From assembly GCF_003611675.1 (NCBI RefSeq), contig NZ_RAWA01000001.1, forward strand, positions 1 to 64,000: a DNA stretch of 64,000 bases, given 5' to 3'. The translations under genes and the position numbers were made by a program. Of the stretch, positions 7,671-18,420 are shown one piece after another. Positions within the stretch are counted from its first letter, which is position 1. Each line of letters opens with the position of its first letter. Below the pieces are notes generated by a model. The model saw nothing but the letters and a program-made list of their open reading frames with translations. It did no database searches and was not told the DNA's origin. Source of the stretch: Corallococcus sp. CA053C (GTDB lineage Bacteria > Myxococcota > Myxococcia > Myxococcales > Myxococcaceae).

Positions 7671-9251
7671 ATGAAGACCCAGACGGCGGCGGTCCCATCC
7701 ATCCAGGCGGTCAGCCTCTTGAAGTCGCTCGGAGCCGACAAGGGCACCGTCGCGGAGGGCTACATGCAGGCCCTCATCGCCCAGCTGCGCAGCAGCATGC
7801 CCCAACTGCCCGACAACCTCAGCGCCGTCCAGAACGCGTGGTACTTCAACTACAACTACCTGGACATCAACGGCAACTTCAACGCCGCGACCTACAACTT
7901 CATCAATCCGTGCTTCGAGGCACCGAGCCCGGGCACGGTCCAGGCCAACACCAACAACCCCTTCAACAGCGCCTGGCTTCAACTGCTGGCGGGCATCCGG
8001 TACGTGCTCTCCTCGGCGGACCAGTCAGCGTACAACAAGGCCCAGCTGGTCGCGGCGCAGCAGCAGTTGGCGGTGGTGAGCGTGTACCAGAGCCAGTTCA
8101 ATACCATCACCCAGGACCAGATGGCGGCGGCGCAGACGGCGCTCGGCTGGCCTGCCGCCAGCCAGCCCGTGAACAAGATCAACTACGTGATCGACTACAT
8201 GATGGGGCTGGTCTGGACGGGGGGCACCGGCCAGGCCGCGCTGGCGCTCACCTCTACGCAGATGGCCAATGCCGACGATCTGCCCAGCCTGCTCATCAAG
8301 ATGCCGGCGGGCGGTGACTCCGTCATCAGCGCCGCGACGGACTACTTCAGCGTGATGGGCTCCAACCTCCAGTACACGTCCGAGCTGACGTACAACAATT
8401 CGATCCTGACTTCGCTCACCCGGAACACCAAGGCTCCGAGTGCGAGCAACGGTGGCATGGCCCTGAACAACGCGGGGACGGTAGAGCCGGGCCTCGTGCC
8501 GGGCTACGCGGTGGTGCCGTCCGTCCAGGCGCTCCAGAATGCGCTGAGCGATCCGCAGGCGTCGGCGCCCACGCTCACCCTGTCAGCCAGCCTCGTGAGC
8601 CAGGGGCAGTACCAGGTGAGCATCGGAGCGCAGGGGGGCTTCTCGGTGGGGTCGCTCATCCAGGTGAGTGCGTCGGGCTCCATGAACTACGATCTCGCAA
8701 GCCTCAGCGGCGCTGGCTCCAGCTACACCGTGTCCATCAAGTACCCTGGCGCGACCCTGGTCAAGTTCACGCCGAACGCGTGGAACGGCTCGGCGCTGAC
8801 CGGCTGGTTCTACCAGCAGGTGCTTCAGCAGGCCTACCGCAACTGGAACCTGAACAAGCGGACGCCGGGCAGCGCGCCCACGGGCTTCAGCTTCATCACC
8901 GAGCCCGCGTTCGACCTGGATCCCATCGAGAACGGCGGCAACTTCGGACAGCTCCAGTCGCTGGTGGTCAGCCAGTTCCCCACGATGCAGATCACCTTCA
9001 ACAGTGGGAACTTCTCCCAGTTCCAGCAGAGCTTCTCCCAGAAGGTGGCGGCGGATGTCTCGCTGTTCGGCATCATCCCGATCGCCAGCGCCAGCGAGAG
9101 CTCGGCGCAGTCCTGGATCCTGCAGCAGCAGTCGGCCACCTCCTTCACGCTCACCCTGTCCGCGCCGACGATGACCTACCCGGTGTCGGTGCTCGACGCG
9201 ACGTCCTTCGTCGTGGCCGCCTCGGTGGATTCGCCAGCCTCGGGGAGGTAG
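7671..9251 (+). CDS. Unrecognised 526-aa Gln/Asn/Ser-rich protein, sigma54-controlled
   Basis: I do not recognise this protein. It starts at ATG 7671 (MKTQTAAVPSIQ) with gagg 10 nt upstream; longer in-frame extensions run through the promoter region and are rejected. There is no signal peptide and no clear transmembrane segment. Residues 1-60 look helical. The region around residues 50-75 is rich in Asn, Tyr and Phe (YFNYNYLDINGNFNAATYNF), and the rest is rich in Gln, Ser and Ala, with beta-strand-like stretches from about residue 300 (ASLVSQGQYQVSIGAQGGFS). There is one cysteine (NPCFEA). A sigma54 promoter and palindromic sites precede it, the same set as the YcaO operon. It could be a substrate or product of that system, or a structural or secreted protein. 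Confidence 0.8.
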   Translation: MKTQTAAVPSIQAVSLLKSLGADKGTVAEGYMQALIAQLRSSMPQLPDNLSAVQNAWYFNYNYLDINGNFNAATYNFINPCFEAPSPGTVQANTNNPFNSAWLQLLAGIRYVLSSADQSAYNKAQLVAAQQQLAVVSVYQSQFNTITQDQMAAAQTALGWPAASQPVNKINYVIDYMMGLVWTGGTGQAALALTSTQMANADDLPSLLIKMPAGGDSVISAATDYFSVMGSNLQYTSELTYNNSILTSLTRNTKAPSASNGGMALNNAGTVEPGLVPGYAVVPSVQALQNALSDPQASAPTLTLSASLVSQGQYQVSIGAQGGFSVGSLIQVSASGSMNYDLASLSGAGSSYTVSIKYPGATLVKFTPNAWNGSALTGWFYQQVLQQAYRNWNLNKRTPGSAPTGFSFITEPAFDLDPIENGGNFGQLQSLVVSQFPTMQITFNSGNFSQFQQSFSQKVAADVSLFGIIPIASASESSAQSWILQQQSATSFTLTLSAPTMTYPVSVLDATSFVVAASVDSPASGR

Positions 9252-9327
9252 GCGCCCCCGGAGATGCTCCTCGCGGTGCCGGTGTTGCCGTCACCGGCGC
9301 CGTGTCCCGCTGGCGGGTTCGTCCGCT

Positions 9328-9735
9328 TCAGCTTTCCTTCAGGTTCGAATTCTCCTCCGAGGTGAGCGACGCGAAGCTCGCGGCGGACCTGAAGAAGCTG
9401 AAGCTGCCGACGATGCTGCCCAGGGCCAGGAACGACTTCACTGCGACGAAGCTCCTGGAGAATCCCTGGGGCAAGTTCAGCTTGCGGAGGTCCTCCTCGG
9501 TGCGCCCGCGGCCGGGCCGCGACGCCAGCATCATCACGTCGAGCACCTTGCCCCCATGCGGCGCGCCGCCGAGCGGAATCACGGTGTCCACCACCAGCAC
9601 CCGGCCGCCCCCGGCCATCGCGTGGCGGCAGTGGCGCAGGATGTCCACGCACACCGCATCACTCCAGTCGTGGAAGATGCGCTTGAGGACATACGTGTCC
9701 GCGCTCGAAGGCATTGTCTGGAAGGCTTGTCGATG
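9328..9735 (-). pseudogene. O-methyltransferase remnant (C-terminal part)
   Basis: The minus strand reads DTYVLKRIFHDWSDAVCVDI, then GGRVLVVDTVIPLGG and GKVLDVMMLASRPGRGRTEED. This is the catalytic region of plant/fungal-type SAM O-methyltransferases (FHDW with the catalytic His). The N-terminal two-thirds, including the dimerisation domain and SAM motif I, is missing. After the GRGRTEED stretch the sequence no longer follows the family. The upstream side abuts the ISL3/IS3 insertions, which probably removed the rest. It may be a lost tailoring enzyme of this island. Confidence 0.75.
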
Positions 9736-9822
9736 GCTCAATCTTTCGATTGAGTTTGGGCAAGAAAATTCAGGTACACGCGCAGCTTTGCCTTCTCCAG
9801 ATTGAGCGTCACCCGCTTTGGT

Positions 9823-11588
9823 GGCTCTCCCGCACTTCGTGTGGTTCCCCTCGGGGGAGTAGGCAGACGCGGCAAGCTGCCAGCGGGGCGAATACACCCT
9901 GGGAATGGAAACGCTGTACCCACTTCCTGGATGTCGGGTGGACCGAGTGACCCCCGGTAGCTCGGCGGGTGTTGTCCTCGGGGTGCGCATGGAGGGCACG
10001 GGAGCACGATGTCCCTCCTGCCAGACGCCCAGTACTGCGGTGCATGGCAGCTATGTCCGACGCCCGGCGGACCTGCCCGCCGCAGGACGCGTTGTGCAAC
10101 TCGAACTTCGCGTGCGGCGCTTCTGCTGCCGAAACCCGGAATGCGCTCGTCGTACGTTCGCTGAGCGGCCGGTGCGCCTGCTGGCCGCTCGGGCTCAGCG
10201 GACACGGCGGCTGGCCACCGCGCAGTGCTCCGTTGCAATCACAGCGGGAGCAGAGGCTGGAGCCAAGCTGCTCAATCCACTGGCCATGCCTACCAGTCCC
10301 GACACCCTCCTGCGGCTAATTCGCCGCGCTCCGCTGCCTCCTCCCAGCCCCGCTCGCGTCCTGGGCATCGACGACTGGGCGTTGCGGAAGGGACGCACTT
10401 ACGGCTCCATCCTCGTCGACTTGGAAGCGCACTGCGTCCGAGACGTATTGCCAGACCGCTCGACTCCCGCGGTGAGCACCTGGCTGCGCCATCATCCCGG
10501 CGTGGAAGTCATCGCTAGAGACCGCTCGACAGAGTACGCAAGAGCGGCGGTACTGGGCGCTCCAGAGGCGCAGCAGGTGGCGGACCGTTGGCACTTGCTG
10601 CAGAATGGACGGCAGATGGTGGAACGCTGGCTGACCGGAGCGCACCCTCGACTTCGAGCACTGCCAGCTGTGTCGAGCGAGGACGCTCCGCCAGCACGCC
10701 GTCACACCAGCTTCTCGCGAACTCACGCCGAAGCTCGCGCTCAAGAGGAGAGTCGCTCCCAGCGTGTCGCTGCATACGAAGCCGTCCGGCATCGTCACCT
10801 GGAGGGGGAACCCTTGCTGAGAATCAGTCGCACGCTGGGGCTGGCCCGAGGGACCGTGCGCAAATATGCCGCCGCGGAAGCTTTCCCCGAGCGCGCGGCG
10901 CGCGTGCCCGGACGGAGCATCCTCAACCCCTATCTGGAGTACCTGACGCGGCGACAATCCGCGGGGTGTGAGAACGCCTGTGAACTCTGGAGGGAGATTC
11001 GCGCCCAAGGCTTTCGTGGCACCTCGCGGCAGGTCCACCGTTGGCTCCAGATGCGACGGACCGTTCGGCCTCGCTCAGGGGCGCGCAGCTATCCCGGCGG
11101 CAACTGGTGGGCGAAGGGCACGCGCCCCGATGCGCTCCCCTCGCCGAAGCAACTGGCATGGCTGTGCGTGAAGAAGCCCTCCGAGTTGAACTCCACGGAG
11201 ACCGCGACGTTGGCGCGCATCGGGCAGGACGAGGAAGCGTCGCGTGTCGTTGCATTGACCCGGCGGTTCTGTGAACTCGTTCGCTCGCGGGGCGTTTCAC
11301 AGAGAGCAAGGCCGACGAGGTCCTGTCGACCCTTCGAAGCGTGGCTGGACAAGGCTCGCGGGTGCGGGGTACGCGCGGTAGAGACCTTTGCGGAGGGCCT
11401 CAAACAGGACGGCGATGCCGTCCGGTCCGCCCTGACCTCTCCCTGGAGCAACGCCCAGGCCGAAGGCCAAATCACGAAGCTCAAGCTCCTCAAGCGTCAG
11501 ATGTATGGCCGCGCCAACTTCGACCTGCTGCGTCGTCGAGTGTTGCTCACCGTCTGAGCCTACGGTCCACACGAAGTGCGGGAGAGCC
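9823..11588 (+). mobile_element. Complete ISL3-family insertion sequence
   Basis: Perfect 22-bp terminal inverted repeats lie at 9823-9844 (beginning ggctctcccgcacttcg) and 11567-11588. They are flanked by an 8-bp near-duplication of the target, gctttggt at 9815-9822 and gcttcggt at 11589-11596 (one mismatch). ISL3 elements make 8-bp duplications, so this fits. The element is 1766 bp with one transposase gene. On the right it abuts the end of an IS3 remnant, so it appears to have inserted into or beside that older element. Confidence 0.9.
9905..11557 (+). CDS. ISL3-family transposase
   Basis: 550-aa transposase, full length for the family. The N-terminus carries the zinc finger of ISL3 transposases (CPSCQT about residues 36-41, then CCRNPEC about residues 74-80). 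Catalytic residues are visible in LGIDDWALRKGRTYGSILVD (first D), VIARDRSTEYARAA (second D) and SPWSNAQAEGQITKLKLLKR (E). An HTH insert lies near residue 305 (LLRISRTLGLARGTVRKY). The gene fills the element between the terminal repeats, and the frame is unbroken, so it may be active. Confidence 0.95.
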   Translation: METLYPLPGCRVDRVTPGSSAGVVLGVRMEGTGARCPSCQTPSTAVHGSYVRRPADLPAAGRVVQLELRVRRFCCRNPECARRTFAERPVRLLAARAQRTRRLATAQCSVAITAGAEAGAKLLNPLAMPTSPDTLLRLIRRAPLPPPSPARVLGIDDWALRKGRTYGSILVDLEAHCVRDVLPDRSTPAVSTWLRHHPGVEVIARDRSTEYARAAVLGAPEAQQVADRWHLLQNGRQMVERWLTGAHPRLRALPAVSSEDAPPARRHTSFSRTHAEARAQEESRSQRVAAYEAVRHRHLEGEPLLRISRTLGLARGTVRKYAAAEAFPERAARVPGRSILNPYLEYLTRRQSAGCENACELWREIRAQGFRGTSRQVHRWLQMRRTVRPRSGARSYPGGNWWAKGTRPDALPSPKQLAWLCVKKPSELNSTETATLARIGQDEEASRVVALTRRFCELVRSRGVSQRARPTRSCRPFEAWLDKARGCGVRAVETFAEGLKQDGDAVRSALTSPWSNAQAEGQITKLKLLKRQMYGRANFDLLRRRVLLTV

Positions 11589-11599
11589 GCTTCGGTGGA

Positions 11600-12161
11600 C
11601 AGGTTGACTACGCTGCCTACCTCTGCGCCTCAGCCGTTCGCTCGCGCTCGGTGGGACTGATGTAGCCGAGTGAGGAGTGACGGCGCTGCGATTGTAGAAC
11701 ACCTCGATATATTCGAACAGCGCGAGCTTCGCCTCGTCGTGCGTCCGGAAACTGCGCGTGTGGACGAGTTCCATCTTCAAGCTGCTGAAGACGCTCTCCA
11801 CTACAGCGTTGGCCACCACGTTGGGAGCGACCGGATGGGCGTGCTTGCTATCGGTGGTCCGCACGAAGGGGCGTCTCCTGCGTGCCGCCAGACCCTCTTG
11901 CCGCATGAGGCGGGCGACGCACTTTTCAGAGACGCTCCGGCCTCGTGCGCGCAGTTCCACACGGACGCGAGGGCTGCCGTAGGTGCCGCGGCTCTCCTGG
12001 TGGATTGCCCCGACCTCCACGGAAAGCTCACGGTCGCTCTTTTGACGCTGCGACTCGGGCCGCTTCGCCCAGGCGTAGTAGCCGGAGCGGGAGACACCCA
12101 CTGACTCCCACTTCAGCTCCTGCACTGCATATTGGACGCGTGGGGGCCATGAGGAGTTCAA
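11600..12161 (-). pseudogene. IS3-family transposase (OrfB) remnant with internal deletion
   Basis: On the minus strand VGVSRSGYYAWAKRP, GTYGSPRVRVEL and LMRQEGLAARRRRPFV match the N-terminal half of IS3 OrfB. The reading then jumps from HPVAPNV straight to NAVVESVFSSLKMELVH, so the part holding both catalytic aspartates is deleted and only the glutamate remains. A frameshift follows YNR; in the shifted frame RRHSSLGYISPTERERTAEA ends at a stop at 11617-11619. OrfA is absent. The right end of the ISL3 element abuts its outer terminus. Confidence 0.85.
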
Positions 12162-12173
12162 TCCCGAGCCTGC

Positions 12174-12950
12174 TCAGCCGCGGACGGCAGCCAGGCCTTC
12201 CGTCCCTGGACCCTGAGCGCGCCGCTCCGCGTTCGCGCGGATGTACTCCCACGCATCCGTGCGCTCGAAATGCCAGCGCACCCGCTTGGGTTCCAGTCCC
12301 TGGGCGGTCCGCTCCCGCAGGACCCGGAGCATTGAGAGCGCATCCTGGCGCTTCGGGTTCACCCGACCCGTGGGCAGGAAGGCACGCAGGGCCTCCACCT
12401 CCGCGGAGGCCATCCCCTCGGCCTTCGCGAGTGAGAGGACGGTGGGGTAGCGCCGGTCCGGATAGAACAGGGACTTCGCCAGACGCTCCAGGATGGCGCG
12501 GCTGCCTGGCGAGATGACCTCGGCCCGCTCGGCGGCGTGCAGCGTGGCCCTGATGTTGACCATCGCTTCGCTCGTGGCGCGGAAGCCGTCCTCGGCGGCT
12601 CCATGGGTGACGGCCACCTCGTCATCCGCCTCCACCCTGCCGCTCCGGTAGTCGTCGTAGACGGTGCCCACGCCCTCCATTCCGAAGGGCGCCAGCTCCG
12701 CGGCGCGCAGGGCGCCCATGCTGGAGGCGCCGAAGACGTGGATGCCCTGGGACAGCGCCCAGAGGACCTCCTTGTGCGACACGGAAGGCACCCGCTCGAA
12801 GTAGCCATCGATGATGCCAATGGCCACGGGCTTCTCGCGCGCCGCGAGGTAGACGTCTCCCTGCGCCGCGGGAGGCAGGAAGACGGCATCCAACAGGGTG
12901 CGGCCCTCGTCGGCGGAGAGGGTCGGGCCGGTGAAGACGAAGAGCTTCAT
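12174..12950 (-). CDS. TfuA-like protein, YcaO partner
   Basis: 258-aa TfuA-domain protein. TfuA proteins work with YcaO enzymes in making backbone thioamides; they are thought to deliver sulfide. The start is ATG 12950 (MKLFVFTGPTLSADEGRTLL), which overlaps the YcaO stop (ATGA). The conserved core IHVFGASSMGALRAAELAPFGMEGVG lies about residues 70-95 and is typical of the family. The remainder is helical. There is no signal peptide. It is the last gene of the three-gene operon; downstream lies the IS3 remnant, so any further gene on that side may have been lost. Confidence 0.92.
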   Translation of the reverse strand: MKLFVFTGPTLSADEGRTLLDAVFLPPAAQGDVYLAAREKPVAIGIIDGYFERVPSVSHKEVLWALSQGIHVFGASSMGALRAAELAPFGMEGVGTVYDDYRSGRVEADDEVAVTHGAAEDGFRATSEAMVNIRATLHAAERAEVISPGSRAILERLAKSLFYPDRRYPTVLSLAKAEGMASAEVEALRAFLPTGRVNPKRQDALSMLRVLRERTAQGLEPKRVRWHFERTDAWEYIRANAERRAQGPGTEGLAAVRG

Positions 12951-14230
12951 GGAGGGGCCTCCCGCAGACACGCGCGCGCGCGGGCCCCCGGCACGTAGCC
13001 GGGAATGTCATGGAGGGGCTCCAGCCCCGGAATCACCACCCGGACGACGGGGATGCCCAGCTCGTGCCGGGTCAGGTCCACGGCGATGACCTGGGTGAGC
13101 CCCCTGGCGCGCAGCTGCTCCACCTCCCAGCTCACGTCCTCGTCGAAGGTGTCGCTCGCGTGGTCGGGCGCCTGGAGGAAGCTGCGCCGCGCGGGGACGG
13201 CCCCTTGCGTCGCCAGACACCGGCGCGCGGCCTCCAGGTCCTCCTCCAGGCTGCCCATCCCGAAGCGCACGTCGTCACGGGCCCCGGTGATGAGGGTCAG
13301 CCGGCTCTGCGCCGCCTCGGTGAGCGCGCGCAGCAGCGCGATGCCCCGCGACGGGTGGCAGCCAAAGCCTCCCATGGGGCCAATGGGACGGTAGGGGTCC
13401 GGCTCGCGGTCCACGAGCGTGCATGCGAAGGCCGCGATGCCGACGTCCGAGGTCACCTCCCAGACGAAGACCGTGGCGCCCGCGCGCTCGTACCGGTCGA
13501 GCACTTCGCGGCAGCCCGGGTCCTCCACGGTGGAGAGGTCGACGCGCCGGCTGTCCTGGTGGGCCTTCCCCGCGAGGCGCCAGAGCGTGACGGCGTCGCG
13601 CTCCACCAGCTCGCACACGGCGTGGCTGACCGCCTCCAGGCGGTGGTTGCCCGAGGCCAGTCCGCTCGAGGTCATCAGGAACGCGCCGCTGCCCGCGAGG
13701 ATGGGCAGCGAGAAGTCGGTGTGCACCAGCTCGAAGGGCACCCAGGTGGGCGTGCCGCCCGCGGCGAGGTCCGCGCCCGCCACCCAGAAGAGCCGGAGGT
13801 TGTCATGGAGCTCCGTCGCGGCGTGCCGGGCCATCAGGTCGATGGCGGCCAGGTGGTGTCCGAAGCGCAGCTCGTTCACCGTCCCCAGCTTGAGCGGTAG
13901 GGTGATGTGCTCCGCATGGAAATGCTCCACCGACTCCATCAGGCCCGACGCCCGAGCGGCGGCGAGCGTCAGCCCCTTGCCCTGCGATACGGACAGCGAG
14001 CGGGCACGGGGCCGGCACACCATCACCACGGGAATGCCGAGCGTGTCGAGCCCGGTGACGTCCGCGACGCGGGTGATCCCCATCAGGGGCAGCAACGGCC
14101 GCACCCGCTCCACGGTCGCTTCCGGAGATGTCTGTCGATGCGTCCCGTGACGGTGGTGTTTCGCCGAGGGCGTTTCGGGATCCTCGCTGCGGCATGTTTG
14201 GATCGTCACAAGGTGCTCATTTGTCATCAT
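12947..14230 (-). CDS. YcaO-domain protein (ATP-dependent amide activation / thioamidation type)
   Basis: About 427-aa YcaO enzyme, read from the MM pair at 14230/14227. YcaO proteins use ATP to phosphorylate a peptide-backbone amide oxygen, giving azolines or, with TfuA, thioamides. ATP/Mg-binding signatures are visible: SVSQGKGLTLAAARASGLME followed by SVEHFH near residues 78-105, and GNHRLEAVSHAVCELVERDA near residue 195. The C-terminus ends in EAPP without the PxPxP tail of azoline-forming YcaO proteins. The start lies inside the end of the upstream gene and the stop overlaps tfuA. No separate E1-like or flavin oxidase partner is nearby, which favours thioamidation over azole formation. 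Confidence 0.92.
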   Translation of the reverse strand: MMTNEHLVTIQTCRSEDPETPSAKHHRHGTHRQTSPEATVERVRPLLPLMGITRVADVTGLDTLGIPVVMVCRPRARSLSVSQGKGLTLAAARASGLMESVEHFHAEHITLPLKLGTVNELRFGHHLAAIDLMARHAATELHDNLRLFWVAGADLAAGGTPTWVPFELVHTDFSLPILAGSGAFLMTSSGLASGNHRLEAVSHAVCELVERDAVTLWRLAGKAHQDSRRVDLSTVEDPGCREVLDRYERAGATVFVWEVTSDVGIAAFACTLVDREPDPYRPIGPMGGFGCHPSRGIALLRALTEAAQSRLTLITGARDDVRFGMGSLEEDLEAARRCLATQGAVPARRSFLQAPDHASDTFDEDVSWEVEQLRARGLTQVIAVDLTRHELGIPVVRVVIPGLEPLHDIPGYVPGARARACLREAPP

Positions 14231-14747
14231 CCCGCTGCAGCGACTGGAGGTCCAGCAGGTAGCAGGTGACGTACGCAGCTTCATTGGGGAGACGATCGAT
14301 CAGGAGGGGAGGATTTTGGTCCACCTCATTCTTGTGCTTGCTGATGGGCGTCGGCTTGTCTGGACCCGGATATTCGTGAAGGATCGTCACGACGGGGTCC
14401 GCGCACTTATTGTGGCTGAGCAGATACATGTTGCCATCAACACCGAAGAAGAAGACCAGCACGCGATTGGAGCTGGGCGCTGGCATGCCGACGACATGCG
14501 CGTTCAGGCTGGCGCCACTAGCCTTGTCTTTGATGGTGTAGATGTAAACCTCGGGTTTACTGACATCCGCGAGCACTTTCAGTTGGAGGGTGCAAGCGCC
14601 GTCCGGGCTCGTCGGTCCAGTCGTGACACTCAGGGTCGAGGGGTCTTTCGGCGTCGCAGTGATGGGGCCTTTGGCCCCGGTCACCTTGATGGCGAACAAC
14701 GCATTCTGTCTCAGGGCGGGGTACGGGTAATCCACGGATAGAGCCAT
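14217..14747 (-). CDS. Unrecognised 176-aa protein, first gene of the YcaO-TfuA operon
   Basis: I do not recognise this protein. It starts at ATG 14747 (MALSVDYPYPALRQNALF). The stop lies 11-14 bp inside the YcaO gene, so the two are translationally coupled. The first 90 residues are beta-rich and Ig-like in pattern (FAIKVTGAKGPITATPKDPS, VYIYTIKDKASGASLNAHVV). The second half has RVLVFFFGVDGNMYLLSHNK and a C-terminal acidic tail (RDDDK). It has three cysteines and no signal peptide. It lacks a leader-plus-core layout of a classical RiPP precursor. Position suggests a substrate or recognition partner of the YcaO/TfuA pair; a plain accessory protein is equally possible. Confidence 0.8.
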   Translation of the reverse strand: MALSVDYPYPALRQNALFAIKVTGAKGPITATPKDPSTLSVTTGPTSPDGACTLQLKVLADVSKPEVYIYTIKDKASGASLNAHVVGMPAPSSNRVLVFFFGVDGNMYLLSHNKCADPVVTILHEYPGPDKPTPISKHKNEVDQNPPLLIDRLPNEAAYVTCYLLDLQSLQRDDDK

Positions 14748-14783
14748 GGCGTGTCCTCGGGCAGCGGTTTCCGGGGACGGATT

Positions 14784-14798
14784 GCAGTGCCCATGCCA
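14784..14798 (-). promoter_or_regulatory. Sigma54 (-24/-12) promoter for the YcaO-TfuA operon
   Basis: Read on the minus strand, TGGCATG-ggca-CTGCA has the invariant GG (plus positions 14796-14797) and GC (14784-14785) separated by exactly 10 nt. Two positions differ from TGGCACG-N4-TTGCW. Transcription would start near 14772, about 25 nt before the ATG at 14747. Confidence 0.65.
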
Positions 14799-14828
14799 GG
14801 GCGTGCCGTAGGAGGCGCGGGGCAACGG

Positions 14829-14885
14829 GGCAAGAAGGTGCCACGCTTCCCGGCAACTTCTTGCGCTCCGGCAACTTCTTGCCGG
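14829..14885 (-). promoter_or_regulatory. Cluster of three CGGCAA-N4-TTGCCG-type inverted repeats
   Basis: 14868-14885 is a perfect 7-bp palindrome around a 4-bp spacer (CCGGCAA-N4-TTGCCGG). 14850-14865 keeps ccggcaa-N4-ttgc, and 14830-14841 reads gcaa-gaag-gtgc. They lie about 40-80 bp upstream of the -24 element, just after the kinase stop. The same palindrome precedes the 7671 gene. They are best read as binding sites of a sigma54 activator; the FHA activator encoded upstream is the obvious candidate. Confidence 0.65.
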
Positions 14886-14897
14886 CGCCGCGGACCG

Positions 14898-18416
<3,519 letters not shown>

Positions 18417-18420
18417 GCCT

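Noticed and set aside
14829-14885. The GGCAA...TTGC repeats themselves as sigma54 promoters
   Set aside because: They have 9 nt between GG and GC, while sigma54 needs 10; they are palindromes and better read as activator sites.
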